Source: Prosapia bicincta (Eukaryota > Arthropoda > Insecta > Hemiptera > Cercopidae). Taken from it: DNA of 64,000 nt. A program made the translations under genes and the position numbers. Location: positions 178,927,886 to 178,991,885 of the forward strand of contig JBAIZL010000005.1 in NCBI GenBank assembly GCA_036971475.1, in the 5' to 3' direction. Below, piece after piece: positions 45,538 to 56,545 of the stretch; position 1 is the stretch's first letter; each line of letters starts with the position of its first letter. Under the pieces are notes generated by a model. The model searched no databases. It worked only from the letters and a program-made list of their open reading frames with translations, and was not told where the DNA came from.

Positions 45538-45910
45538 CTGTAATTCACATACAAATAACAAAAAAAAAAAAACACTGGAAAGTTTAAAATTGTAAGTAAT
45601 CATTTTAAATACATTAAATTTTATTACCCTTTAATAATTTTAAGCCAAAGGAAACAATAGACAATCAATTATCTTGGATTGTATTTTTTCATTTTATTGA
45701 ACTAATGTGCTTTTATACTTAAAAGCATGTGATTACATTTTTTTTACTGATAAACATATTCTCTAATGAATTTTAATTATACTTTTACCAGAATCTTTAC
45801 AATTCTTCACTTTAAAACAACTAATATACAAAATAAATTTTTAAAGTAAATTCCTTCTGAGGTCAACAAAGAAAAATTTTATTTTAATTACTTTTTATTT
45901 TATATTTACA

Positions 45911-45978
<68 letters not shown>

Positions 45979-46968
45979 GACAGAATCAAAATATTAAGCA
46001 GTAAAATAGAAAGCAAATTTCCTTGCAATTTGCCAATTTCTTCTCTAAACAGTGTTAGACTATTTTTTTTTTTTTTGTTACTATTTATTCCCTTCCTTTT
46101 TTTTGTTTCTAATTTATAAAGCTGATGGTGATCTACAATCTCTCATTCTATCCATCTCTTGTAATGCTTCATTATTGAAAGGAACCTATCTCTTATAATT
46201 TCATATAAATCTTTAAGTATTGGATTTCAAGGTATGGGAAAGTTGGCTCAGTGTCAAAGTGCTGGATTGAAACATATAGTTATTCAGTTCGAGTTTTTTA
46301 AATTTAATTAATGAATAAATATTTCACAAAAGTGTATTAACATCAATTGTTATCCACTCTAGGTTCACAAATATGTATTTGAACTTGATTGACTGAATAA
46401 AATTGTATTTTATTAAGAAGAGTATTTTATTAAAGAGGAGTGTGAGCTAAGAGAAGGAAATGGATATATAAACACTTACTACCAACCTCAAAACATCCAA
46501 GCTGATTCAGATTTAAAAAAGTGATTGTTTAGGTTAGTGTAATTAAATTTTAAAATGAATAAGTCAAATTAATGAAGTCATATTGAGATCAATATAAAAT
46601 TTCAAAATAGAAATACAAGGTAAACATGTCACAGAAAAAGGAAACAAAATGACCAGTCTTTCAGATCATACAGTTTAAAGGTTTAAACAATTGATGCAAA
46701 CTAAAACATCTGATCATGTTTCTGAAATTTTGAAATATTAAGAATCACACAACAAAAAAACAAGATATCTAAAACAAGCACACATACTTTGAATGAAACA
46801 CCTTAATTCGTTATATCGTAAACAACCTGCTTAACCCAAACCCCCTACCCCTTCATAATTTATACTTCCAGTAACCTTGAGCGATCGCGGGCAGTAGCGG
46901 GTCCGCTTCGTCAATGAAATTATTGTTTGGAAACACGTTAGCAAATAAGATCAAATATAAACTTACTT
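45538..46968. other. AT-rich intron with (TA)n
   Basis: Intron of the Cys-rich gene; TA tract at 45915-45973; nothing else recognised. Confidence 0.5.
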
Positions 46969-47109
46969 CCCGGCAAGCTGGCCTGAGCAACCGGGCGGGT
47001 CCACAGGTGGCGGATAGTGGGACGGCCTACAGAAATGTAGGTTACCTGTGAATAAGGATTCCGGAAGGTTTCTGAATATGCAGGCCTGGACCAAGGCTAT
47101 GGTTCAAAG

Positions 47110-47779
47110 GTGAGGAATTATCCCTCCTCGTCAGTCAACCGGTTGGGCTTGGTAGAAATAACCGAGTGCTCTGACCGGGGAGACTGGGGTAGTTGGGAAT
47201 TAAGTCCTCACAATGCTACTCTCACCTCCCGGGTGAACCAAGGGCAATGCGACAGTGAAGTAGGGGCGGGAAACTGCCCAAACGACACAGTTGTAAAAAA
47301 GAGAGTAAAGCAGGCTGTTCATCTGAGCAGTTAATAATGTCCTGAACTTGGGGTGTGCTTCAAGGTCAGTGACTGAATACCCAATCCAAGGTGGAAGGCA
47401 TCGTGCCGAAGGATGAATGGCTGCAGGGTATAAAATGCAGTCCCAAACGATCCCCTTGAGGAACCAGACAAAACCTCATTGTATGTTGTCTTGCCAGGGC
47501 AGTGGGGGCTCTGCTCTGGTCGACCGTTATTTCCCCCATACTCGTGGGACTTTAATGGACCAAGTAAGTATAAGAATTAATTTCGAGACTGCACAGACAG
47601 TGGGAGCCAATGAGACGGCAAACCGTGAGTCTGTAGCAGATGTGTCAACGGCAACCATCACTGGGGGTGCGGGGGCGGCTGTCAAGCTGCCGACTGCAGA
47701 AACCAGTGAAGTGGCTGTAGAGTTGAGCTCGATGTCTAGTCCAGGGGCTGCTCTGCGGACCCAGGCGACTGCAAATTAA
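47110..47779 (+). other. 5' region of non-LTR element with short frames
   Basis: Frames 47110-47334 and 47417-47779 lie before the main ORF; the second ends 8 bp before its start codon. Neither shows a CCHC zinc knuckle or coiled coil expected of a Gag-like ORF1. Either ORF1 was deleted or this element does without one. Confidence 0.5.
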
Positions 47780-47787
47780 GCAGAACA

Positions 47788-50700
47788 ATGATCAAGATCC
47801 TCCAAGTGAACCTACAGCATAGCAGGGCGGCGAGTGCTGTCGTGTGTAGGATGCTGGACAGGGGAGAGGTGGACTTGGTGCTCATCCAGGAACCATGGAT
47901 TTCTGGAGGAAAAATATGCGGGCTGGCGACATCTGGAGGTAAGTTGTTGTATGATAAGGACTCCGATGTTCCCAGGACGTGTATCCTGGTTAGGAGGGGG
48001 TTGTGTGCTTTTGTACTAACGAACTTCTGTTGCAGGGATTTGTTAGCAGTGACGGTGGAGCTGCGGGCAGAGGGGGGGATGAAGAGGCTGAACCTGGCCA
48101 CGGCATATCTCCCCTTTGACTGCGCGGGGGCTCTGCCAACACAAGAGCTAAGGAGCCTGGTCGAGCACTGCGAGGCTGTGGATGAGGAGCTGCTGGTGGG
48201 GATGGATGCTAACTCCCATCACACTTCGTGGGGTAGTACAGGTACAAACACTAGAGGTGAGGAACTTTTAGCTTATCTTAGCTCTAAGAATCTACTAGTC
48301 CTAAATCAGGGGGAAGAGCCGACGTTTGTCACTAGGGCCAGACAGGAGATCCTGGACATTACGGTGGCATCGAACCAGATGGCTAGGTATGTACTAAATT
48401 GGCATGTGTCGGATGAACCATCTTCTTCTGATCACAGACATATTAGGTATGATATCTCTCTAAATCCAGCCATGCTTCGCCCAACCAGGGATCCAAGAAG
48501 AACAGACTGGGACTCCTACAGGAGGGACCTGGGTGTTCGGATTGAGGAGGCTGGATTGGAGTATGGTGGGAGGAGAGAGCTAGAAGACTCTGCCACATTG
48601 GTTGGCGAGGCTATAATAGAATCCTTTACCGATAACTGCCCTCTCAGTGAGGGGAGGAGAGTAGGGGATCCGTCATGGTGGAACAAGAAGCTAGCCAAAC
48701 TTCGGAAGACCACCAGGAGACTCTTTAATAGAGCAAAAAAGAACGGGGAGTGGGATCTGTATAGGAAAACACTAACCGAATACAACAGGGCAATTAGAGA
48801 AGCGCGCAGGAAGTCCTGGAAGGAGTTTTGTCATGAGATTGACAAAACTCGGGAAGGGGCACGACTGTATAAAGTGCTCTCTAAGGACCCAGTTAAACCG
48901 GTGGGGATGCTAAGAACCCCACTGGGAAATATAACAAAAACTGCAGGGGAAACTGTGGAAGAATTAATCAGGACACATTTCCCTTCCAGTACCCTGAGGA
49001 AACTTGGGGGAGCAGACACTGAACCGGTTACCAAACTCTCCACAAGACGTGGTAAGAGGGAGGACTGGGAAGTAGCAAGGAGGATAGTAACTCCACAAAG
49101 GGTAAGATGGGCTATTGGAACTTTTAAACCGTACAAATCTCCAGGTCCAGATGGGATCTATCCTGTGCTGCTGCAGCAGGGAATGGATATGCTGGTGCTG
49201 GTACTTACTAAATTATACAGGCTAAGCATTGCTCTAGGGCATGTGCCGGCAGCCTGGAAATCTAGTAAGGTGGTCTTTATACCTAAGCCCACCGGTAACC
49301 AATCGGAAGGGAAAGGATACAGACCTATCACACTCATGTCCTTTGTTCTCAAGGGACTTGAAAAACTGGTTGATAGGCATATTAGGGGGGGTGCTTTGGC
49401 TATCAAACCACTGCATTGGAACCAGTATGCTTACCAACCGGGGAAATCTTGCGAGGGAGCTCTCCATCAAGTGGTTGGTAGGATTGAGCAAATGATCGCT
49501 AAGAAAGGTTGTGCCATAGGTGCCTTCCTCGACATTGAAGGGGCTTTCAATAACCCCTCAGTGGAGACGATGGTAAGTGGTGCAAGATGTCATGGAGTGG
49601 ATGCGACCACGTGTGGTTGGATAAGTTCCATGTTAACAAACAGAAGCATTTCTGTAGAGATGGCAGGGGAGGTCAGAAGGGCGGAGACAAGTCTGGGCTG
49701 TGCACAGGGGGGGGGGGTTCTCTCTCCTCTGTTGTGGTGCCTAGTGGTTGACAACCTTATTGAACTCCTGAATGAACAGGGGTACTTCTGTCTAGGATAT
49801 GCGGACGACATAGTTGTCCTGATCCTGGGCAGATTCCCTGATACAGTCCTTGAGGTAATCAGAAATCCTCTACGACTGATTGAAGAGTGGTGTAAAAAGG
49901 AGAACCTTAGGGTAAATCCAAAAAAGACTGCTCTCATTAACTTCACCAGACAGCGAAAAGATCTGACGACCAGGATGCCCCGCTTGTTTGGTGAATACCT
50001 TGAGTTTGTGGGGGAGGTGAAGTACCTGGGAGTTACTCTGGACAGGAAACTCACCTGGAATCCACATCTTGAGAGGACAGTTAACAGGGCCAAAAGGGCA
50101 CTGATGACTGTGAGAAGAATGGTGGGTAAGAAATGGGGACTGAAGCCATCAATGATGCACTGGATGTATCTGAGGGTGATAAGACCTATGATTACCTATG
50201 GAGCTCTGGTGTGGTGGACAAAGGCCAACCAGGCACAGACAAGAGCTAAACTGAGCTCTATCCAGAGATTGGCCTGTCTGTGCACACTGGGAGCGATGTC
50301 AACTACACCAGGTGCAGCAATGGAAGTAATGCTTAACCTCCCTCCCCTTGAGCTTGTCCTTAGGGGAGAGGCGAGGCTAGCGGCATGGAGATTGCGCAAC
50401 TCGAGCAACTGGGCTAACCTCCCAGATGTCTCGGGACATATGAGTATCGAGTGCGTGGTCAAAGAACCCGTCTTGGAAATGGGCAGCGACCACATTACTC
50501 GAATGTTTGCACCTGACCAGGTCCACCAAACTGTGATGGAATGGTCAGGGACATTAACATCGGGAGCTCAGATCTGGTACACAGATGGCTCCAAGATGGA
50601 CTTCGGCACTGGAGCGGGGGTGTATTGTAAAAACCCAAGGGTAGAACTAGTTTTTTCCTTGGGGAGGCATACCTCTGTCTTTCAGGCCGAAGTATATGCT

Positions 50701-51405
50701 ATAAATGCCTGTCTGGGAGAGATAGCGAGAAGGGAAACACATGGGGCCCGGATTGCTATTTTCTCCGACAGTCAGGCAGCAATTAAGGCACTAAACGGAC
50801 ACGTGGTCACCTCGGCCATAGTCAGGGAGTGCCTAATTAACCTACAAGCTCTGGCAAGGCACAATCAAGTCAAGATTGGTTGGGTGCCAGGGCATAGGGG
50901 AATACTTGGAAATGAAGCCGCAGATGCGCTGGCCAGGGAGGGGTCCTCGACTCCCCTGATTGGACCGGAACCTGCGGTGGGTATTTCCAAATCCATGGTC
51001 AGGATGACAGTGCGAAGGTGGATGGCTGAAAGACACTGTGAGCACTGGATCAGGACCGAAGGGATGAGGCACAGTAAGCTAACCCTTAGGAGACCTTCCT
51101 TGGGGCTGCAGAAGAGTCTCACCTATCTGTCTAGGCAGGAATTAAGGATAGCCACAGGACTACTCACGGGACACTGTGGACTAAGGAAACATTTGCATAA
51201 AATGGGTATCTACAAGGATGAACCAGTGTGCAGATTGTGCGGGCAGGAACAGGAGACTGCCACACACATTATTTACAGATGTGGAGTACTTGCTGAGAGG
51301 CGCTTCAACCTCTTTGGTGATGGAACGGCTTTGGTGGATGCTGACGGTAAAACTCTAGTCAGGAAACTCCTAAACCTGGTAAGAGGGAAGGGGTTATTTG
51401 ACTAG
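47788..51405 (+). CDS. Non-LTR polyprotein: APE endonuclease, RT, RNase H
   Basis: 1205 residues, uninterrupted. An apurinic-type endonuclease opens the protein (ILQVNLQHSRAA, LIQEPW, GMDANSHHTSWGS, SSSDHRHI; residues 1-225). The reverse transcriptase lies at about 430-720 (YKSPGPDGIYP, GAFLDIEGAFNN, GYADDIVVLI). RNase H lies at about 925-1065 (YTDGSKMDFGTGAG, IFSDSQAAIKAL, GWVPGHRGILGNEAADALAR). The C-terminal Cys/His cluster is CRLCGQEQETATHIIYRC. It nicks target DNA and copies its own mRNA at the nick. RNase H points to the LOA or I groups rather than R1 or Jockey. No stop or frameshift is visible. Confidence 0.93.
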   Translation: MIKILQVNLQHSRAASAVVCRMLDRGEVDLVLIQEPWISGGKICGLATSGGKLLYDKDSDVPRTCILVRRGLCAFVLTNFCCRDLLAVTVELRAEGGMKRLNLATAYLPFDCAGALPTQELRSLVEHCEAVDEELLVGMDANSHHTSWGSTGTNTRGEELLAYLSSKNLLVLNQGEEPTFVTRARQEILDITVASNQMARYVLNWHVSDEPSSSDHRHIRYDISLNPAMLRPTRDPRRTDWDSYRRDLGVRIEEAGLEYGGRRELEDSATLVGEAIIESFTDNCPLSEGRRVGDPSWWNKKLAKLRKTTRRLFNRAKKNGEWDLYRKTLTEYNRAIREARRKSWKEFCHEIDKTREGARLYKVLSKDPVKPVGMLRTPLGNITKTAGETVEELIRTHFPSSTLRKLGGADTEPVTKLSTRRGKREDWEVARRIVTPQRVRWAIGTFKPYKSPGPDGIYPVLLQQGMDMLVLVLTKLYRLSIALGHVPAAWKSSKVVFIPKPTGNQSEGKGYRPITLMSFVLKGLEKLVDRHIRGGALAIKPLHWNQYAYQPGKSCEGALHQVVGRIEQMIAKKGCAIGAFLDIEGAFNNPSVETMVSGARCHGVDATTCGWISSMLTNRSISVEMAGEVRRAETSLGCAQGGGVLSPLLWCLVVDNLIELLNEQGYFCLGYADDIVVLILGRFPDTVLEVIRNPLRLIEEWCKKENLRVNPKKTALINFTRQRKDLTTRMPRLFGEYLEFVGEVKYLGVTLDRKLTWNPHLERTVNRAKRALMTVRRMVGKKWGLKPSMMHWMYLRVIRPMITYGALVWWTKANQAQTRAKLSSIQRLACLCTLGAMSTTPGAAMEVMLNLPPLELVLRGEARLAAWRLRNSSNWANLPDVSGHMSIECVVKEPVLEMGSDHITRMFAPDQVHQTVMEWSGTLTSGAQIWYTDGSKMDFGTGAGVYCKNPRVELVFSLGRHTSVFQAEVYAINACLGEIARRETHGARIAIFSDSQAAIKALNGHVVTSAIVRECLINLQALARHNQVKIGWVPGHRGILGNEAADALAREGSSTPLIGPEPAVGISKSMVRMTVRRWMAERHCEHWIRTEGMRHSKLTLRRPSLGLQKSLTYLSRQELRIATGLLTGHCGLRKHLHKMGIYKDEPVCRLCGQEQETATHIIYRCGVLAERRFNLFGDGTALVDADGKTLVRKLLNLVRGKGLFD

Positions 51406-51471
51406 ATCAGGGAGGTAAGTACAATATACCTTAAGGTAGCAGTGCTTCGGGCAATTCAAACCCGCTCCCAA

Positions 51472-51475
<4 letters not shown>

Positions 51476-51520
<45 letters not shown>
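51476..51520 (+). repeat. Poly(A) tail of non-LTR element
   Basis: About 45 consecutive A residues immediately before the right target duplication. Confidence 0.95.
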
Positions 51521-51523
<3 letters not shown>

Positions 51524-51769
51524 TACTTACGCAGTAATTACTATACATTTTTGTTTGAAAAAAATAAACTATATATAATAATAATTAATTGATTTCTTAA
51601 TCACAAAATAATATTTTCGATGTATTTTTTTTAAATATAAAACAAAAGTTTTAATTTATTACTTTTTTTATTATTCACTCTTGTATGAATTATAGAAACA
51701 GAATTAATCCTATTTCAAAATTGTACCATGGACAATTCCCTGAGACAAATATAAATGGTTTATATTTAC

Positions 51770-51943
51770 CTGGTCCAAATAATTCAGAACTCCATTGAGG
51801 ATAGCCTTTGGATGGATCAAGTAGATTAGTAAGTTTTACATCATTATCCATGTCATCTTTGCTCTTCATTTTTTCATTTTTTGGTTCATTGTCTGCATTT
51901 TCTTTTTTTACTGCAACTCGTTTTTCAGGTGGAGTTGGTGTAA
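51770..51943 (-). CDS. Cys-rich secreted-protein gene, middle exon
   Basis: 174 nt between acceptor TTGTTTAG and donor GTAAAT on the minus strand, phase 1 in and 1 out. It reads TPTPPEKRVAVKKENADNEP and ends LLDPSKGYPQWSSELFGP. It is charged and hydrophilic with a KR site, like the exon before, then a short aromatic stretch leading into the Cys-rich exon. Phase agreement with both neighbours is the main evidence. Confidence 0.85.
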
Positions 51944-52275
51944 CTAAACAATTAAGAATTATCTCTCTTAAACTAAATCTTAAACTGGTTTAGCAGAAAA
52001 CTTTGTAAGCTAATGACTTGCATGAACTTATTGTTTTAAAAATGTTCTAATAATATTTAGCTATACAAGTACTTTCTATAAAATTTCATCTTGCAAGATT
52101 TACTGAAAATACATAAGTTTAAATACTGTCAGCAAATCAAAATTAATTTTTTTTATTAATTTAAAAAAATACTTTCAACATTTTCTATTTCTAAATTTAA
52201 TTACAGTATTTGTTTAAAGGCTCTTTTGCTATTTTATGATATTACAACTGAAGCATTTCAATACACTCATCTTCT

Positions 52276-52278
<3 letters not shown>

Positions 52279-52339
<61 letters not shown>

Positions 52340-52366
52340 CCTATATATATATATATATGTATATAT
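52279..52366. repeat. (TA)n microsatellite bordering a PLE foldback
   Basis: TA tract interrupted once near 52338 by GGCC. A second TA tract at 53090-53160 lies beyond the other end of the PLE piece. Confidence 0.9.
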
Positions 52367-53040
52367 GAAGTTGATATACTACTATTGTAAATACTTTTAT
52401 CCACCACCAAGTGCAATAATTTTACCTTGTTGTGATGAGGCACCTTTCGGTCACTTGACCATTGTCGAATCACTGATTATTTTTCTGGTGTAGATGTTCG
52501 GTCCGTGATGTTGGTATTTGTTGATGTTACACATTTTTTCTTGATCTGCGTGTATGATGTTTTTATATAGTATGTCTTCTGAATATGTGGTCTGTAGGTT
52601 CAATAAATTGTTGTGTGCGTTTTTATAAATGTAGTATTTATCTAGTGAGTTTAATTCTATTGGGTTATTATTATTTATTTCAAGTATGGTTAGGTTATTT
52701 TCGTAGTTTGTTATTTCATGTTTATGTGATATTAGGTGTGCTGCAACATTTGATACCTTTGTATTTTTATTTTTGAATGCTCTGTAATGTTCTTCAACAA
52801 TTTAATGAACTTACAGACCACATATACAGAAGACATACTATATAAAAACATCATACACACAGATCAAGAGAAAATGCGTGTAACGTCAACAAATACCAAC
52901 ATCACGGACCGAACATCTCACCAGAAAAATATCAGTGATTCAACAATGGTCAAGTGACCGAAAGGTGCCTCATCACACAAGGTAAAATTATTGCACTTAG
53001 TGGTGGATAAAAGTATTTACAATAGTAATATATCAACTTC
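52367..53040 (-). pseudogene. Penelope-like 3' end as a foldback, two variant hammerheads
   Basis: Outer ends GAAGTTGATATACTACTATT and its complement form inverted arms. Minus strand 52800-52500 encodes a PLE endonuclease tail (AHLISHKHEITNYENNLTIL, then PIELNSLDKYYIYKNAHNN and TTYSEDILYKNIIHTDQEKM). The plus-strand right part repeats the last portion inverted. Each arm carries stem I GTGAT/ATC(AC), core TCGACAA or TCAACAA, extra T, stem II GGTC-AAGT-GACC, GAAA, a GGTGCC stem III and UC. This piece ties the whole foldback family to PLEs. Confidence 0.88.
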
Positions 53041-53086
53041 ATAAAGTCAGTGCAAAGGAAAAACAATGGATAACGTAAAATATCAA

Positions 53087-53162
<76 letters not shown>

Positions 53163-53169
53163 TTTAACA

Positions 53170-55200
53170 TAACATATAGTCTACACCATAACTTGGATAA
53201 TTCAAAGCTGAAGGTACCAATGAAAACATTCGAGTTAACCAAAAATTCGTATTATAAAAGGTGAAGAATACCTTTTCAGTCAAAATAGTCCAGCCTTTTT
53301 TTTTGTCTACGATGACTGTTCTGGCCGTTTTCAGGTATCGTGTCACTGATCTAAGTTAAACACTATAATTTGAATAAGCAATAAACTACCCATAGCGGAT
53401 TTATAAAACTTATAATTATTAGTATTTACCCAATTGGGGATCTAATTATATGTGCAATACGGTCATTAGCGGGTATGAATTAATTTCTCATGTCAATTTA
53501 GTTGTATTTAACTACAAAAATATTCTCACTTATAAAGCATTGAATATTAAAATTTGTATACGGGTGTAATTTTTCTTACAGGAGTTCCACTATTGTGGTT
53601 CATTTTGCATGTAAATAAGAATACACTAATTATAAAAATATTTACACTACTGACCGACACCGAGTAGAATCTATACTGAGATTCTCACTCCAGTTAACAA
53701 AAAAAACTGCTGAAGTTATGTATTATGTTTAGACGTCTGACATAAGATGGGCCATATATATATATATATCTGTCTTTAATTATAGGTGCTGTAAGTATCA
53801 AGAGCGTATAAATATCCCTTATAAAGCACAGACGTGCATGACAAATCAGAAAATAAACTTTTTTAAGCTAAGGTTACCTATAGACGTGTTTTTTGCTTAA
53901 ACTGTTCTTCCGCAAAGTTTTGTTTGGTATTTCTATAAGACTTTGCCTTTATTACAGGAGTTGTTTTTGACTGTTGCATGAGGTGAGTGCAAGAAACAGT
54001 AGAAAAGTCCGAGAGATCACTACGAGAGAGAAAAAAGGAGAAGTTCTATCAGGATGTACCGCTTAAAAAAAAGAGCTATTTACTGGGAACGGTAGAAATT
54101 TTTAGAAGTAGTGGGAGATGAAAGGGAGAATTTTTATAATGTTCTGGCTAGATCCAACAATAAACCATCAGCTATGACTTTAGAAACTGACTTTGCTGAT
54201 TTAGAAGGAAATATCAAGATTTACATGCTCAAAACAAGTAAATGTCTGAGCAATCATTTTGCCATGTTTCATCTCTCCAAACACTTAGTGAACAAACGGC
54301 TCCATTCCCGGAGAGTCAAGTCTCTGACGGTATATTATCATAGCCCCCAAAATCAAAAATAACGCGAAAAAATATTGCTCTGGATAAATATTTGAAAGGA
54401 AAAAAAGAAGACAAGGAATACTTTAAAAGTTGTCGGTTGCACCAGGAAGGTCTCAAGTCCTTTTCTACAAGGTTCAAAATGTAGGGAACGCGAACTATTC
54501 ATGCGTCAATCTAACATCTTTTAAATTTCTCAATTTTGTCAGTGAGATGCCTATTGAATAAAATTTTAAAAACCCCTCGTTACCGTCATCCATGTTTTCA
54601 TACATATCACTAAGATCTTTTCTTTTGTATATTTCCGAAAAATATAACCCTCTTCTTCGTCGTCATCAATAATATGTTTAAGAATAAGCATTGCTTTTAT
54701 CTTTTTTAAGATTTTGAGCCATTTCAACACTCTATGCATTTTCTGTATCCCAACTGAATAGATCGACACGCTTCTGTAGGAAAACATTTTTCGGCCGCAT
54801 AACACATTTCGCAGGAACGTCACCCAATGACATGTCAACGTCATTGGGTGAAAACCGGCTCCTGCTACGCAAAAAATGCATCGCTAGGAAAACCCGGCTT
54901 TACCAGTAGCAACAAACTGATGACTGAACAGAGCGATATATAACTGATTCTCCCGATACTGCCTAAGCACCAAATCCCGTGATTTCAATCTGAACTGAGA
55001 GAATTCTAGGATCACTAGTGCACCTGAAATTCCAGCCAATATATAAACTAATAACTTTGAATTAAAGACGTTGAACCTCGAATTATTCATATTTTTTGCA
55101 TTATATTATAAAAAGTTCAATGGACTAAACTTCGAAATATCGACAATTTCGAATTAAACACGTTAGAATTATTCAAGTTCTGTTGTGTGTGTATATATAT
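53170..55200. pseudogene. Decayed pogo/Tigger-like element
   Basis: The left end near 53185 (ATAACTTGGATAATTCAAAG) and the right end near 55165-55190 (GAATTATTCAAGTTCTGTTG) are approximate inverted repeats; TA tracts flank both. Interior frames (54111-54362 plus; 54844-54566 minus, with ILKHIIDDDEEEGYIFRKYT) have no recognisable motif. The superfamily is a guess from the termini. Confidence 0.45.
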
Positions 55201-56545
55201 ATATATATAGATGTGTTATGTTTACAGATGTGTTAACATTTGGTTTGGCTAAACATAACAGTAACAAAAAGTTGTCATTATTCTTAGCGTGTAGATGTTT
55301 TATCAGTTTTTAAGAACTTTATACTACAGTAAATAGCTACAATAAATTGGTTTTTATGGCCCTCGAAAAGATTCATTGGGGTGTAAGCAGAACATGATTA
55401 AAAAGTTTACAAGTAAACAAATTATCAAGAAATGTAGTTGTTTCATGCAATTTGTTAGCAGTGGGAGAGGTATGATTCAAGCAGTGCTTTAATAGATTAA
55501 CGAAGCAGTGCTAAAATTAATTAAAATATATAGTTTATACCTATAATTGCTATTAATAGGTGTCGATGGTTATAAAAATGAATATGTAACCTACATTCCA
55601 AACACTTCAAGCATTGATTGAGATTCTTTTCTGAAGTTGAACGCTTATAGCTTGAGTTAACAGACTCTGCTCACAGATAATATAGGGTAAGGAACTGAAA
55701 AAAGCTAGAGAGGAAACTGAATAAACAAGTAGCCTAATTCTGAAGCTAATTCTGTTGACATACTGCCTAAAACATGCAAGTGAACACAAATGACTGCTGA
55801 AGGCAAAAACGGAAAGTAGACGAAAAGAAATATCCCTTATCGTTATATTGTTATCTCTTACAATAGTGTAAACTTGTAAATGATTAGGCCTACATTATAT
55901 TATATGTGTAAAAATTGTAATCAATAATTACTGCAGATATTAAAAAAAAACTAGTATGCATGTGTTTTGTTTGTTCACTATTGTGGAATGTAATATTAAA
56001 AGTATTATAGGGTAAACATTCCCATTTCTTCTAGACTTTTTGAAAAAAAAAGGAAATAATGAAACTTGTTAGCCTTAGTTCAGGCCTGGAAAAAAAGTGC
56101 AAAGAGGTGAAAGGTTATTTGGTATTTTCAAATTGGGTCACATAAAAAGAAGTTACATGCTGTTTTTTATATGTATATAATGATTTAAAATATTATGCTG
56201 TTTTTTGTTGGATAGTTTATTCTTTGGAAAAAAATAGGAATACTACCTGACCAACCAAGGAAGAACTTACTACATAAATACAACTGCTCAAAAGAGGATC
56301 TCTCGCATAGGCCTCATATGCATAAAATGTAAACTATTGACAAAAGTAAAATGGAAAAAAAATGTTTTTTAATGGGATAGTCAATAAATTTGGTGCTAAG
56401 AACAGAACATGGAGTTTAATGTCTGTTAGTAAAGAGAATTACATAAACCCTTTTTAAAATATATTCCAATTTAAATAGACTGTGGAAATGAAATAGTCTA
56501 TAGAAAATAGCCTATGGTCTGATAGAAGATTTAGCACTAGATGTA
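55201..56545. other. AT-rich intron, no feature seen
   Basis: Intron of the Cys-rich gene; nothing convincing on either strand. Confidence 0.45.

Larger units (their letters stand above)
46969..51520 (+). mobile_element. LOA/I-type non-LTR retrotransposon with poly(A)
   Basis: Flanked by the target duplication ACTTACTT (46961-46968 and 51521-51528, possibly extended by As). It has a GC-rich 5' region, one long ORF (47788-51405) and a roughly 45-nt poly(A) at 51476-51520. The intact target duplication and long tail mean it is probably not 5'-truncated by much and is fairly young. It is inserted in the Cys-rich gene's second-last visible intron, opposite to that gene. Confidence 0.93.
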
